Below are positions 1-8,656 of a stretch of DNA of 64,000 nucleotides, piece by piece. This DNA comes from Rhizobium sp. CB3090 (GTDB lineage: Bacteria > Pseudomonadota > Alphaproteobacteria > Rhizobiales > Rhizobiaceae). Below the pieces are notes generated by a model. The model made no database searches. It was not told the origin of the DNA and saw only the letters and a program-made list of their open reading frames with translations. The stretch's first letter is position 1. The number at the start of each line of letters is the position of its first letter. A program made the translations under genes and the position numbers. The stretch is taken from NCBI RefSeq assembly GCF_029714285.1, contig NZ_CP121663.1, positions 1,054,001 through 1,118,000 of the forward strand, given 5' to 3'.

Positions 1-747
1 CTTGCCGACCTTCATGCCGCGGCCGATGCCGAGGTTCTGCAGGAAAGTGTTGCGCACCATGTCCTTGCGCCCGGCAACGATGCCCGAAGTCGGGCCGCCG
101 AGGAATTTGTGGCCGGAGTAGAGAACAAGGTCCGCTCCCTGCTCCAGGAAGATGCGCAGATCATATTCGGAAGCCGCATCAACGATGACCGGCACGCCCT
201 TCGCATGAGCGATCTCGCAGAACTCCTTGAGGCTCAGCATGCCGTAATTCACGACATGATGCGAAACGACATAGAGGGCGGCCGCTGTCTTCTCGGTGAT
301 CGCACCTTCGAGATGATGGCGGTATGTCGAGGTTGCCTGGCCGATCAGTACGACCTTGCCGCCCGCAAGCCGCACCGCCTGATCGACCGGCGCGCCGTAG
401 CTCACCACATGCCCCATCTGAACGATGACTTCGTTCTTGTCACCGCGCACGTCGGGCAGACGCTCGATCGCGGCAAGGTCATTGCCGGTGATAGTGGCGG
501 CGACCGCCAGACTGATCCCCGCCGAGCAGGAGGCGGTGACGAAACCCGCTTCGCCCCCCGTCAGCCGCGCGATGACCGCGCTTGCCTTGCGCTGCAGGTC
601 GTTGATCTCGACGAATTGCGGCAGGATGGAACCCATCGCCGCAATCGCCTGCGGAACGACGATCGATGCGCCAAGGCTCGTCATCGTGCCCGAGACATTA
701 ATGACGGGGCGAAGTCCGGCGGACGGACGAATGTCTTCATTCGGCAT
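1..747 (-). CDS. SelA/DgaE-like PLP-dependent enzyme (3' end outside window)
   Basis: The 249 visible N-terminal residues begin at an ATG whose complement lies at 745-747. The reading frame stays open to the left edge. They read as a fold-type I PLP enzyme of the SelA-related group: an early [11 protein letters not shown] stretch, a [15 protein letters not shown] segment, [10 protein letters not shown] (the usual Asp that contacts the pyridine nitrogen) and [16 protein letters not shown] with the expected Schiff-base Lys. The family includes D-glucosaminate-6-phosphate ammonia-lyase (DgaE) and the EF_0838-type enzymes that are typically encoded next to an EF_0837-type amidohydrolase, as here (2348-3550). 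I infer a beta-elimination or ammonia-lyase role in the same pathway. The IclR gene is divergent from it. The exact substrate is unknown. Confidence 0.8.
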   Translation of the reverse strand, partial: MPNEDIRPSAGLRPVINVSGTMTSLGASIVVPQAIAAMGSILPQFVEINDLQRKASAVIARLTGGEAGFVTASCSAGISLAVAATITGNDLAAIERLPDVRGDKNEVIVQMGHVVSYGAPVDQAVRLAGGKVVLIGQATSTYRHHLEGAITEKTAAALYVVSHHVVNYGMLSLKEFCEIAHAKGVPVIVDAASEYDLRIFLEQGADLVLYSGHKFLGGPTSGIVAGRKDMVRNTFLQNLGIGRGMKVGK

Positions 748-810
748 GGGATCTCCAGATTTTTTTGCTGCGGGCCGGTGCTTGCTGTACCGAGCCATCG
801 ACAGCTATGC

Positions 811-820
811 CATAATTATG
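811..820. promoter_or_regulatory. Palindrome between the divergent PLP-enzyme and IclR genes
   Basis: CATAATTATG is a perfect 10-bp palindrome in the AT-rich intergenic stretch between the two divergent starts. It is a candidate regulator-binding or promoter element, but it is short and may be chance. Confidence 0.25.
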
Positions 821-896
821 TAACACACTACCGATTTGCACGGGAGTTCGGTTTTTGGACGCAAAGACATCACCCATCGGCTACTCCGAGAACGGG

Positions 897-1694
897 ATGG
901 CCAATGAAAACCATGGCGATGCCGCCAAGGGACCGCGGCGCTCGCGCGTCAGCGGCATCGATCGGGCGATGCAGGTCATCGATTATCTCTACGAAACCGG
1001 CGCGCCCTGCGGTGTCTACGCGGTTGCCAAGGCGATCGGCGCACCGCTCTCGACCGTCTACGTCATCGTTGACGACCTCGTGGAGAAAAACCTTCTCAGC
1101 CGCAATCCCGATGGCACGATCTGGCTCGGCGCCCGTCTTTACCACTATGGTCTCGCCTATGCCCGATCGCTCGATTTCATGAGCGTCGCCACCCACGAAA
1201 TGCACGATCTCTGCCGCCAGGCCGGGGAAACCGTTCAAGTCTGCGGCCGCGACGGCGACCACATGCTCGTTCTCGCCATGGCCGATGGCCCGAGCCACTT
1301 TCAGGTCGCCTCGCGCGTCGGCACGCGGGTACCTCTCAACTGGACGGCGTCCGGCCGCTTGCTCGTCGGTCACCTGCCGGAAGAAGACCGCATCGCGCTT
1401 TTCCGGCACTGCGCCCGCACCTCTCCGACCGGCCGCGCCGATGTCGATCCCGTGACGTTGTCGACGGCGGCGGCAAAAGCACTGGAATCGCGCCTGTCGA
1501 TCCAGGCTGGCGAATCCGATTATGCCGTCGCCTGCATTGCCTCGCCCATATGCGATCGAGACGGCCAATGCGTTGCCACCATCTCCATCGTTCTGCCGGA
1601 GCAGAAGGCCTTTTCCGACGAAAGCCACTACGTCGCACGGGTTCGAAACTCCGCGGAAAAAATCGAAAAATTGATGGGCTGGCGCAGCCATTGA
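897..1694 (+). CDS. IclR-family transcriptional regulator
   Basis: The 265-residue protein has an N-terminal winged helix (SGIDRAMQVIDYLYETG, then AVAKAIGAPLSTVYVIVDDL) and a C-terminal IclR effector domain (VASRVGTRVPLNWTASGRLL, then CIASPICDRDG). The length is normal for the family. The ATG at 897 is chosen. A TTG at 855, with GGAG eight bases upstream, would add 14 residues and cannot be excluded. It sits between the PLP enzyme gene (divergent) and the RidA-amidohydrolase-ABC genes (convergent), so it is the obvious candidate regulator of this catabolic locus. The effector is unknown. Confidence 0.9.
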   Translation: MANENHGDAAKGPRRSRVSGIDRAMQVIDYLYETGAPCGVYAVAKAIGAPLSTVYVIVDDLVEKNLLSRNPDGTIWLGARLYHYGLAYARSLDFMSVATHEMHDLCRQAGETVQVCGRDGDHMLVLAMADGPSHFQVASRVGTRVPLNWTASGRLLVGHLPEEDRIALFRHCARTSPTGRADVDPVTLSTAAAKALESRLSIQAGESDYAVACIASPICDRDGQCVATISIVLPEQKAFSDESHYVARVRNSAEKIEKLMGWRSH

Positions 1695-1709
1695 CGTCCT
1701 GTCCTTCCC

Positions 1710-2207
1710 TCAGCCGTGCAACGCTACGATTGCTTCGATCTCGACGGTGATATTGCCCGGCAATGAGCCGAAGCCGACAGCCGAACGGGCATGTTGGCCG
1801 GCCGCTCCGAAAACCTCGATGAACAGGTCGGAGCAGCCGTTGATGACGCTTGGATGATCGGCGAAATCGGGTGTGGCGTTGACCATGCCCAGAAGCTTCA
1901 CCACCCGCTTGACGCGCTTGAGATCGCCGAGTGCATCCTGCATGACGGCCAGCAGATTGATGCCCGTCAGCCGGGCATGGCCGTAAGCCTGTTCGATGCC
2001 GACCTCTGCGCCGACCTTGCCGAAATGCAGGGTGCCGTCGGCCTCGCGCGGACCCTGGCCGGATAGGTAAAGCATATTGCCTTCGAGAACATGCGTCACG
2101 AAATTGGCGATCGGCGGCGGCGGTGGCGGCAGTTCGATGCCGAGGGTGGAGAGGCGCTCATAGGGCGAACCCGATGCGCTCTCGGCGGTGGCTGAAGACT
2201 GGTTCAC
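1710..2207 (-). CDS. RidA family protein (YjgF/YER057c/UK114)
   Basis: The 165-residue protein contains the RidA trimer fold signature: LYLSGQGPREADGTLHFGKVG, LLAVMQDALGDLKRVKRVVKLLGMVN and SAVGFGSLPGNITVEIEAIVAL. A Pro-rich linker (LPPPPPPIANFV) follows a short variable N-terminus. RidA proteins hydrolyse reactive enamine/imine intermediates released by PLP-dependent eliminases, which fits the neighbouring SelA/DgaE-like enzyme. The canonical RidA Arg that binds carboxylates is not evident at its usual place, so this is probably a divergent Rid subgroup with another or broader role. It lies downstream of the amidohydrolase, separated by a repeat element. Confidence 0.88.
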   Translation of the reverse strand: MNQSSATAESASGSPYERLSTLGIELPPPPPPIANFVTHVLEGNMLYLSGQGPREADGTLHFGKVGAEVGIEQAYGHARLTGINLLAVMQDALGDLKRVKRVVKLLGMVNATPDFADHPSVINGCSDLFIEVFGAAGQHARSAVGFGSLPGNITVEIEAIVALHG

Positions 2208-2227
2208 GCAAACTCCTGTCGTACAAT

Positions 2228-2350
2228 CATAAAATTCGAAGCTCAGCTAAAGCTCGTCGCGATCTTTCAGATTCGCTCCGGCGCTTTATCTCTTTGTTTT
2301 TGCATGTCGCTCTCGCAAAACTGCCGCACACTTTTGCGCGACATGCATTA
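2228..2350. repeat. RIME-like palindromic intergenic repeat, copy 1
   Basis: This stretch shares the string TATCTCTTTG-TTTTGCATG and the end (AAAC..CCGC.CACTTTT...ATGC..TAATGG) with the sequence at 28543-28646. It contains a stem with GCATGTCGC and GCGACATGC arms. Such mosaic palindromes are common in Rhizobium intergenic regions (RIME type). Its right end supplies the stop codon of the amidohydrolase gene on the minus strand. Confidence 0.6.
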
Positions 2351-3550
2351 ATGGCTGTGGCCATGGGGCGTCAGTTTTCGCGCCCGCGGGATGTAGCGGC
2401 TCGCGACAAAAGCCTCAGCGCCGATGACCGCGTAACGCGGCTCGAAAAGCTGCTTCAACATGGCGGTGTCGCCCATCGAATCCACCGCCTCGATATCGGA
2501 CTCCACAAGATCGAAGATCGTGAATTCCGCCCGTTCTCCGACGGCAAGCCGATTGATGAGCGGCTGCTTGATGGCCGAGGCCGGCGCATGCGTGACCGCT
2601 TCGATCACCTTCTCGAAGGGCATGCCGACCGACAGCAATTTCGACATCGTCGTCGCGAGATCCCAGACCGGGAAATTCAGCGATCGGTTATGCAGATCGG
2701 TGGAGATCGAGAACGGCAGAAGCCCGCGCTTGATGGCAGCCTCGGCGACGCGGAAGGAGAAGGACGCGCCACCATGACCGATATCGAGACGGATACCCTC
2801 GCCGGCGCAGCGTTCGGCGAGATCGAAGAGATCCTCGTCCTCCACGAGGCTGCTGCCGGCCTTGCCGTTGAAGCAATGCGTGATGATATCGCCGGGTCCG
2901 AGGGCCTCCAGCACTTCATCATAGAGTGCCGGCGGTTCGCCGACATGCACCATCATCGGGATTTTCAATATCTTGGCGATCTTCTTGCCGAGCTTGACGG
3001 GCGTAATCCCCCAGGAGCCGGTGATGACGTGGCTCGCACGCACCTTGATGCCCACGATATGCTCGCTGTTGTCGGCATAGACCTGAAGCATGCGGTCGAA
3101 ATCGATCGAACGAATGTCGATCAATTCGCTGACGCGATTGCAGGCGACGAGACCAATCGAGCCGAGATTGAGAAACGCCTTGATGCGCTCGCGCGCCGGC
3201 TCGATGATGTATTCGCGGAAACCGTGGAAATTGGCTTCGCCCGCCGAGCCGGCATCGACCAAAGTCGTCACGCCACGTTCGAGGCCGCATTCCGATGGGC
3301 GCAGGGAAATATCGGTCCCGCCATGCCAAATATGGACATGCAGGTCGACCCAGCCCGGCGACATCCAAGCGCCCTTGCCGTCGATCCTTTCGACATCGGC
3401 CGAGACGGCAAGCGACGGTCCGACCTCTGCGATATGCCCGTCCGCGCCGACCAGCACGTCAACGACGCTGCCGGAAGTCGACTGCCCGAAAGCCATCGGC
3501 TTGACATTGGCGATCAGCAGCGGCGGTTTCGGTGCATATCCGGAAGACAT
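2348..3550 (-). CDS. Amidohydrolase/deacetylase family metallohydrolase (EF_0837 type)
   Basis: The 400-residue protein belongs to the amidohydrolase superfamily. VDLHVHIW supplies the His-x-His pair (H71, H73). VGIKVRAS carries the likely carboxylated Lys. MVHVGEPP and ITHCFNG give the later His ligands, and ISTDLHNRS the catalytic Asp. This order matches dihydroorotase/D-aminoacylase-type binuclear enzymes, and best the EF_0837/AHA_3915 group that travels with SelA-like PLP enzymes. It probably deacylates or opens an amide of the compound imported by the ABC transporter upstream. Only 3 bases separate it from the permease gene at 3554, so it is in that operon. Confidence 0.88.
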   Translation of the reverse strand: MSSGYAPKPPLLIANVKPMAFGQSTSGSVVDVLVGADGHIAEVGPSLAVSADVERIDGKGAWMSPGWVDLHVHIWHGGTDISLRPSECGLERGVTTLVDAGSAGEANFHGFREYIIEPARERIKAFLNLGSIGLVACNRVSELIDIRSIDFDRMLQVYADNSEHIVGIKVRASHVITGSWGITPVKLGKKIAKILKIPMMVHVGEPPALYDEVLEALGPGDIITHCFNGKAGSSLVEDEDLFDLAERCAGEGIRLDIGHGGASFSFRVAEAAIKRGLLPFSISTDLHNRSLNFPVWDLATTMSKLLSVGMPFEKVIEAVTHAPASAIKQPLINRLAVGERAEFTIFDLVESDIEAVDSMGDTAMLKQLFEPRYAVIGAEAFVASRYIPRARKLTPHGHSH

Positions 3551-3553
3551 GAG

Positions 3554-4423
3554 CTACAGGTCCTTTCGAAGTCTGGGATCGAGAATGTCGCGCAATCCAT
3601 CGCCGACCATCTGCAGCGAGAGGACGGATAGGATGATGGCGAAGCCCGGAAACAGTGTCATCCAATCGGCCTGATCGAGATATTGCCGGCCGGCGGCAAT
3701 CATCGTTCCCCAGGTCGGAATATCCGGGCTCACGCCAAGACCGAGGAAGGAAAGGCCGGCTTCGGCAAGCATGGCGTTGGCAAACAGGAAGGTGCCCTGC
3801 ACCAGGATCGGCGACAGCAGGTTTCTGAGCACATGCCGCGTCATGATGTGCAGCGTCGAAACGCCGAGCGCACGCGCCGCCTCGACATAGGGCAATTCGC
3901 GGATGACCAGCGTCGAGGCGCGGACGATGCGCGCGAGCCGCGGCGCATAGACGATGCTGAGCGCGACGATCACCGTCGTCAGCGACGGTCCCAGGGCCGC
4001 GACCAGCGCAATCGCCAGCAGAATGTCGGGAAAAGCCATCATCGCATCGACCAGCCGGGCGATCGGCGTGTCCAATTGCTTGAAGAAGCCGGCGAGCAGC
4101 CCAAGCGTGACGCCGATGACAGCCGCCAGCGCGACGACCGCGCCACCGACCAGCAATGACAGGCGGCCGGCATAGATGGTGCGGGTGAAGACATCACGGC
4201 CGAACTCATCGGTGCCGAAGAGATGAAGGAAGCTCGGCGGCTTCAGCCGATTGACGATGGACAGTTTACCCGGCGCATAGGGCGCAATCAGCGGCGCGAG
4301 GACGGCGAGCAGAACGAATATCGTCAGCACGGCAACGCCGAAGACGACCGTTTTGCGCTTGAAGAGACGCCTGGCGAATTTGCGGCGCTCGGCGCCGGCG
4401 GTGGTGTCTGACATCGCGGTCAT
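3554..4423 (-). CDS. ABC transporter permease, dipeptide/oligopeptide type (DppC-like)
   Basis: The 289-residue integral membrane protein has an N-terminal helix (VVFGVAVLTIFVLLAVLAPLIAPYAPG), the typical FGTDEFGRDVFTRTIYAGR segment and the EAA-type coupling loop EAARALGVSTLHIMTRHVLR. It ends with the normal DppC C-terminus (GDGLRDILDPRL). It pairs with the DppB-like permease, whose stop codon shares one base with its start. Substrate specificity is set by the binding protein at 5422. No ATPase gene is present in this window. Confidence 0.93.
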   Translation of the reverse strand: MTAMSDTTAGAERRKFARRLFKRKTVVFGVAVLTIFVLLAVLAPLIAPYAPGKLSIVNRLKPPSFLHLFGTDEFGRDVFTRTIYAGRLSLLVGGAVVALAAVIGVTLGLLAGFFKQLDTPIARLVDAMMAFPDILLAIALVAALGPSLTTVIVALSIVYAPRLARIVRASTLVIRELPYVEAARALGVSTLHIMTRHVLRNLLSPILVQGTFLFANAMLAEAGLSFLGLGVSPDIPTWGTMIAAGRQYLDQADWMTLFPGFAIILSVLSLQMVGDGLRDILDPRLRKDL

Positions 4424-5364
4424 CAGTAGCGCACCCTCGGATCGACCAGCAGATAGAGCATGTCGATCGCAAAATTGATCAGCACATAGAGCCCGGCAAT
4501 GACGAGCAGCGCGCCCTGGATCACCGGATAGTCGCGCCGAAGCACGGCAGACACCACGAGATTGCCGATGCCCGGCAGGCTGAAGATGGTCTCGGTTACC
4601 ACAGCGCCGGAAATCAGCACCGCCGCAGTCAGACCGATGACGGTGAGGATCGGGATCAGCGCATTTTTCAACGCGTGCTTCAGAATGACCTTGCGCTCGA
4701 CGAGCCCTTTGGCGCGTGCCGTGCGGATATAATCGTCACCAAGCACATCCAGCATCGAGGCACGGGTGAAGCGCAGGATCAATGCCGAGGAGACGACGCC
4801 GAGAACGATCGAGGGCAGCGCCAGGTGATACATCCGATCCACGAAGGACGAACCCGGCCCGCCATATCCGGAGACGGGAAAGATGCCGTGGCGAACGGCG
4901 AAAGACTGAATGAGGATGAGGCCGAGCCAGAAGCTCGGAATGCTCGCCGCCAGCATGGCAAGCGCCGTCGCCGCCTGGTCGAACAGCGAGCCGCGACGAT
5001 AGGCGGAATAAATGCCGATCGGCAGGGCGATGATACTGGCGATGATCAGCGAGAATACGGTCAGAAAGAAGGTCGGCTCGGCGCGTTCGACCAGCGCCGA
5101 GGTCACCGGCTCGTTGAGAAAGATCGATTGACCGAGATCGCCGTGCAAAAGCTGGCCGAAATAATAGAAATATTGCAGGGCAAGCGGCTGATCGAGACCG
5201 AGTCGCGCCCTAAGGCTGGCGATGTCCTGCGCGGTCGCATCCGGCCCAAGCATGACCGCGGCGGGATCGCCGGGGGTGACGCGCACGATCACGAAGACGA
5301 TCGTGACCACGAGGAACATCACGACGATCATGCCGAAGAGGCGCTGAAGGATATAGCGTATCAT
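4423..5364 (-). CDS. ABC transporter permease, dipeptide/oligopeptide type (DppB-like)
   Basis: The 313-residue protein starts MIRYILQRLFGMIVVMFLVV, typical for DppB. It contains the VRVTPGDPAAVMLG periplasmic segment after helix 1 and an EAA loop (RTARAKGLVERKVILKHALK), and ends in LLVDPRVRY. Six membrane segments are expected. It lies between the solute-binding protein gene and the DppC-like permease gene in one minus-strand operon. Confidence 0.93.
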   Translation of the reverse strand: MIRYILQRLFGMIVVMFLVVTIVFVIVRVTPGDPAAVMLGPDATAQDIASLRARLGLDQPLALQYFYYFGQLLHGDLGQSIFLNEPVTSALVERAEPTFFLTVFSLIIASIIALPIGIYSAYRRGSLFDQAATALAMLAASIPSFWLGLILIQSFAVRHGIFPVSGYGGPGSSFVDRMYHLALPSIVLGVVSSALILRFTRASMLDVLGDDYIRTARAKGLVERKVILKHALKNALIPILTVIGLTAAVLISGAVVTETIFSLPGIGNLVVSAVLRRDYPVIQGALLVIAGLYVLINFAIDMLYLLVDPRVRY

Positions 5365-5421
5365 GTCTTGTCCGATCCTCCGGCCGCTTTCGTCGCGGCC
5401 GGAATAACGAGCCTGTGGATG

Positions 5422-6948
5422 CTACTTCTTGATCGACGCGTTCCAGAAATACGGCCAGGGTGCAGCCTCGACCCCTACGAGCTTCTTCGATTTGGCCGCC
5501 AGCGCGTTGAAGTCGCCGATCTTGATCAGCGGCACTTCGTCGTAGATCACCTTCTGAACATCAGCCCATGCTGCCTGGCGCTTGCCGGCGTCGACGGCGG
5601 AATTGAAGGCATCGACGGCGGTCTTTCGGGCCGGCGTGTCCCACCAGCCCGGCGAGCTCGTGGACATCTGGCCCATCAGAGCCGGCTCCGGCAGGAAGGG
5701 GCTGTGGGTGATATAGATGTCCCACAGCTTCGGATCGGCACGGCGTTGCGTGAGTGTCGCCCAATCGACCACCTGCAAGTCGACATTGAAACCGGCTTGC
5801 TTCAGATATTCGGCGGCAACCTGCGCCATCTTGTAGTGGAATTCATACTGACGACTGGTGAGGATACGCAGCGGCTCGCCGTTGTAGCCCGCCTTCTTCA
5901 GCAGGGCCCCGGCAGCCTCGGGATCGGCGACATTGTAGGCGCCATTCGTGCCGGCATCCGTATTCCAGACATAGGGCTTCGGATAAAGAGCGGCATCGAG
6001 CGAATAGAAATCGGTGCTGCCGAAGGCGGCGGCAAGCATGTCTTCCATGCTGAGCGCGGTGCGCACAGCTTTGCGGATATCGACATTCTTGGTGATGCCG
6101 TTCGCCGTATTGAAGACAAAGACCGGATAGCCGAAGGGCTTCAGCATGACCGGTTCGGACGCCGTCGAGCCTTTCAAGCGGTCGAAGGATTCGACCGGCA
6201 GCGAGTCGACATAATCATATTGACCGGCAACCGCCGCCTCAAGGCGGGTGTTGGCGTCGGGAACGGGTACGAAACGGATTTCATCGAGATATTGGTGCCG
6301 AGCGCCGCCATAACCATCGGCCTCGCCGCCACGGGACTTATACCCATCGAAGCGCACCAACTGAATATACTGGTCGGCCTTGCGCTCCTTCAGCATATAA
6401 GGACCGGTGCCGATGAAGGCGGTCATCGGGTCTTCCTGATGCTTAGCCGGAATGATGATCGCGGCCGAATTGTTGAAAGCAAGCAGCGAAAGAAGCGGCG
6501 CATAGGGCTGCTTCAGTACGATCTTGACCGTCGAGGGATCGACCGCCGAGATGCTGTCGATCATCGCCGCCGTCTGCTTGCCGCGAGACGCGATTTTGGT
6601 CCAGCGATTGAGCGAGGCAACCACATCCTCCGAAGTCATCTCGCTATTATCGTGGAATTTGATGCCGGTGCGAAGCTTGATCGTATAGGTTTTGCCGTCA
6701 GCGCTGATGTCGGGCATGCTCTCCGCTAGGAGCGGCGTCACCTTCCAGTTCTTGTCGAAGGTAAAAAGCGTTTCGAAAATATGCTGCGAAACGATGCCGA
6801 CCAAATCGGCCGTCGACGCCATCGGATCCAATGTCGGCGGCTCGCCGATCGTCGCGACATTGATCACCCCACCCTTTTCCTGCGCCAGAAGCGCCGATGG
6901 CATGACGAGAAGAGCTGCTCCCAGAAGAAAGGCAAATTTGTTTCGCAC
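5422..6948 (-). CDS. ABC transporter solute-binding protein, family 5 (DppA-like)
   Basis: The 508-residue exported protein has a signal peptide (FAFLLGAALLVMPSALLAQ) and the family-5 layout: INVATIGEPPTLDPMASTAD, then TIKLRTGIKFHDNSEMTSEDVVASLNRW, then the FIGTGPYML segment. It is the first gene of the operon that runs through both permeases and the amidohydrolase. It likely delivers a peptide-like or N-acylated ligand. The gene is preceded by a strong dyad at 6967-6984 that may be the operator of the IclR protein. Confidence 0.93.
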   Translation of the reverse strand: MRNKFAFLLGAALLVMPSALLAQEKGGVINVATIGEPPTLDPMASTADLVGIVSQHIFETLFTFDKNWKVTPLLAESMPDISADGKTYTIKLRTGIKFHDNSEMTSEDVVASLNRWTKIASRGKQTAAMIDSISAVDPSTVKIVLKQPYAPLLSLLAFNNSAAIIIPAKHQEDPMTAFIGTGPYMLKERKADQYIQLVRFDGYKSRGGEADGYGGARHQYLDEIRFVPVPDANTRLEAAVAGQYDYVDSLPVESFDRLKGSTASEPVMLKPFGYPVFVFNTANGITKNVDIRKAVRTALSMEDMLAAAFGSTDFYSLDAALYPKPYVWNTDAGTNGAYNVADPEAAGALLKKAGYNGEPLRILTSRQYEFHYKMAQVAAEYLKQAGFNVDLQVVDWATLTQRRADPKLWDIYITHSPFLPEPALMGQMSTSSPGWWDTPARKTAVDAFNSAVDAGKRQAAWADVQKVIYDEVPLIKIGDFNALAAKSKKLVGVEAAPWPYFWNASIKK

Positions 6949-6966
6949 GATATCGTCCCCTTATTT

Positions 6967-6984
6967 ATTCCGTTATTACGGAAT
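6967..6984. promoter_or_regulatory. Inverted repeat upstream of the ABC transporter operon
   Basis: ATTCCG and CGGAAT form a perfect 6-bp inverted repeat with a 6-base AT spacer, 19-36 bases upstream of the binding-protein start. A related half (ATTCCATTATAACA on the minus strand) follows at about 6991-7004. This position and symmetry suit an IclR-family operator, though regulator assignment is inference. Confidence 0.45.
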
Positions 6985-7269
6985 ATCAAATGTTATAATG
7001 GAATGATAGCTGTGAGATGAGCGATGTCAATATGGTGGGGTTATTACGAGATCCGGCCTTGCCGACAGGCTCGACGGCGATCTCAAGACCGATTGCAGCG
7101 ATCTTCGGAAGCATAATCTGTGTTGTAAAAGGCCGGCGCCTGCGTTGAGGCAGAAATGTCGAAGATACGGCAAAGTGTGAGCCGTCAGTCGCAATCGGCA
7201 GAATACGCAAACCGTCGGGATGCATCAGCGCCAAAGTGCCCCCGCCAACGGGGCGAATAAATATCGTAC

Positions 7270-7301
7270 TGGTCGGCCCTTGCGGGAAACAAGGCCGACC
7301 A
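7270..7301 (-). terminator. Hairpin downstream of the XRE gene
   Basis: TGGTCGGCC and GGCCGACCA form a 9-bp GC-rich stem with a 14-base loop, 16 bases past the stop of the XRE gene. The minus strand then reads GTACGATATTTATT, a weak T-rich tail. Confidence 0.55.
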
Positions 7302-7316
7302 GATTTCCTTATCAGA

Positions 7317-7562
7317 TTAGAGCGTCAGAAATGCCGACGGCGGGAGTTGAAGAGCAGCGGCGATCCGCTTCAACTTGGCTGGATCGATATCCTCGCCATC
7401 CTCGATGTGCATGATCTCTTCATTGGCGAGACCACAGGTCACCGCCAGATCCTCGATACTGTAGCCCACGGTTTCGCGCGCCGCCTTTACACGCGCCGCC
7501 ACATCGTCCGCCTGCACGGGTTCCGTTTGAACCTCATTGAAATTTTTGAGTGAAATGGACAT
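7317..7562 (-). CDS. Small XRE-family helix-turn-helix protein
   Basis: The 81-residue protein consists of a short leader and one Cro/CI-type HTH: VKAARETVGYSIEDLAVTCG, then NEEIMHIEDGEDIDPAKLKRIAAALQL. AAGGAGACGAT immediately before the ATG is a strong ribosome-binding site. Single-domain XRE proteins usually repress their own or adjacent promoters. No toxin partner is evident, and it appears to be a single-gene unit. Confidence 0.8.
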   Translation of the reverse strand: MSISLKNFNEVQTEPVQADDVAARVKAARETVGYSIEDLAVTCGLANEEIMHIEDGEDIDPAKLKRIAAALQLPPSAFLTL

Positions 7563-7990
7563 ATCGTCTCCTTCTCTGCATAGATTCTTACGAATTCTTT
7601 TTGTGAGTTTCGGGACAGGCTCCGGTTAAGGCGCCGGTAACCTTTTATTTCAGCATTGTAATGTGAACAAGCACAAATCGTCGCACCGCGCCGGCCGAGC
7701 CTATGGCCGCGCGGGGGACACTGTTCATCTGTGCCAAGGCTGACAGCTTAGGACAGATGACCAAACGACGGATAGTTAACGGATTTTTCCGCGATCATAG
7801 AGTGCACACAATACAATAGCGAAGGGTCGAGGCTCGGCTTATCTTTATCGCAAATATCTGTGAATATAGAGGGGTGAGAAGGCGAATTCCCGCACAAAGA
7901 ACCTCGGGGTGGCTTGCATTTTCAAGCAAGTCCATCAGCGATTCGCTCGCTCGCAACATCTGCTCGGCACTGCCAAAAGCGATTGAAGGT
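7563..7990. other. Gene-free stretch with a stem-loop at 7725-7760
   Basis: I see no credible gene. TCATCTGT (7725-7732) and ACAGATGA (7753-7760) form an 8-bp inverted repeat around a 20-base loop, and GGTTA/TAACC followed by TTTTATTT occurs near 7624-7650. Either might be part of a small RNA or a terminator. No function is assigned. Confidence 0.35.
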
Positions 7991-8647
7991 CTAACCCTTG
8001 GACTTGGATGTGCGGCTTGGCCGGCGGATGGCTCTCACCTTACCGCTGCCTCCACCGCCGCAAAAGAACCGATCACCGCCATCGGACTCCAGCCCTGACA
8101 CGCCCGCGCCAGGCGGCATATCCAGCCTCTCCAGCACCTTTCCCGTTTCAGGGTCGATCCGCCTCACATCGCTCTCGTCACCTTCCCAGGTGCCATGCCA
8201 GAGTTCGCCGTCGACCCAGGTGACCCCGGTCACGACGCGGTTGGACTCGATCGTCCGGAGGATCGCCCCTGTTTGCGGGTCGATCTGATGGATCTTGCGG
8301 CCGCGGTGCTGCCCCACCCAGAGCGTGCCTTCGGCCCATGCGAGCCCCGAGTCACCGCCGTTGCCTGGCGCCGGGATCGTGGCGAGTATTTTGCCCGTCT
8401 TCGGATCGATTTTGTGGATGCGATCCTCGGCGATCTGAAACAGGTGCTGACCATCGAAGGCCGTTCCCGCATGCGAGGCGACCTCGATCGAGCGCAGCAC
8501 CGCCTCCCCCTTTGCCGGGTCGAAGGCGTTCAGCTTGTCTCCGGAGGCAAACCAGACGCTTTGGCCGTCGAAGGTGACGCCATTCACGCGGTCGGCACCC
8601 GAAAAGGGTCCATATTCACGAAGAATTTCGGCTTGAGATCGTTTCAT
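7991..8647 (-). CDS. Beta-propeller repeat protein (Vgb/glutamine cyclotransferase-like)
   Basis: The 218-residue protein is made of about five repeated blades with a recurring I(D/H)P(K/Q/E)TG motif: KIDPKTGKIL, QIDPQTGAIL and RIDPETGKVL. The blades alternate with LWVG/LWHG-type strands. This resembles YncE/Vgb/glutaminyl-cyclotransferase propellers, but no catalytic residue can be assigned. There is no signal peptide, so it is probably cytoplasmic. It sits 9 bases downstream of the TPR-winged-helix regulator gene, suggesting co-transcription and a joint function. The basic tail (RRPSRTSKSKG) is unusual. Confidence 0.7.
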   Translation of the reverse strand: MKRSQAEILREYGPFSGADRVNGVTFDGQSVWFASGDKLNAFDPAKGEAVLRSIEVASHAGTAFDGQHLFQIAEDRIHKIDPKTGKILATIPAPGNGGDSGLAWAEGTLWVGQHRGRKIHQIDPQTGAILRTIESNRVVTGVTWVDGELWHGTWEGDESDVRRIDPETGKVLERLDMPPGAGVSGLESDGGDRFFCGGGGSGKVRAIRRPSRTSKSKG

Positions 8648-8656
8648 GCTGTCATC

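Larger units (their letters stand above)
6949..7316. other. Intergenic region with a dyad and a doubtful short reading frame
   Basis: The region carries the promoter side of the transporter operon on its left. On the right a minus-strand frame (6986-7234, 82 codons) reads LRILPIATDGSHFAVSSTF but has no good ribosome-binding site and no family I recognise. It could be a decayed gene end. A hairpin for the XRE gene lies at 7270-7301. Confidence 0.4.

Noticed and set aside
4675..6729. 684-codon plus-strand frame opposite the ABC permease and binding-protein genes
   Set aside because: It is Arg/Asp-rich shadow sequence with no recognisable fold, lying antisense to clear ABC transporter genes.
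6986..7234. 82-codon minus-strand frame before the XRE gene
   Set aside because: It has no good ribosome-binding site and no recognised family. I mention it only as a possible decayed gene end.
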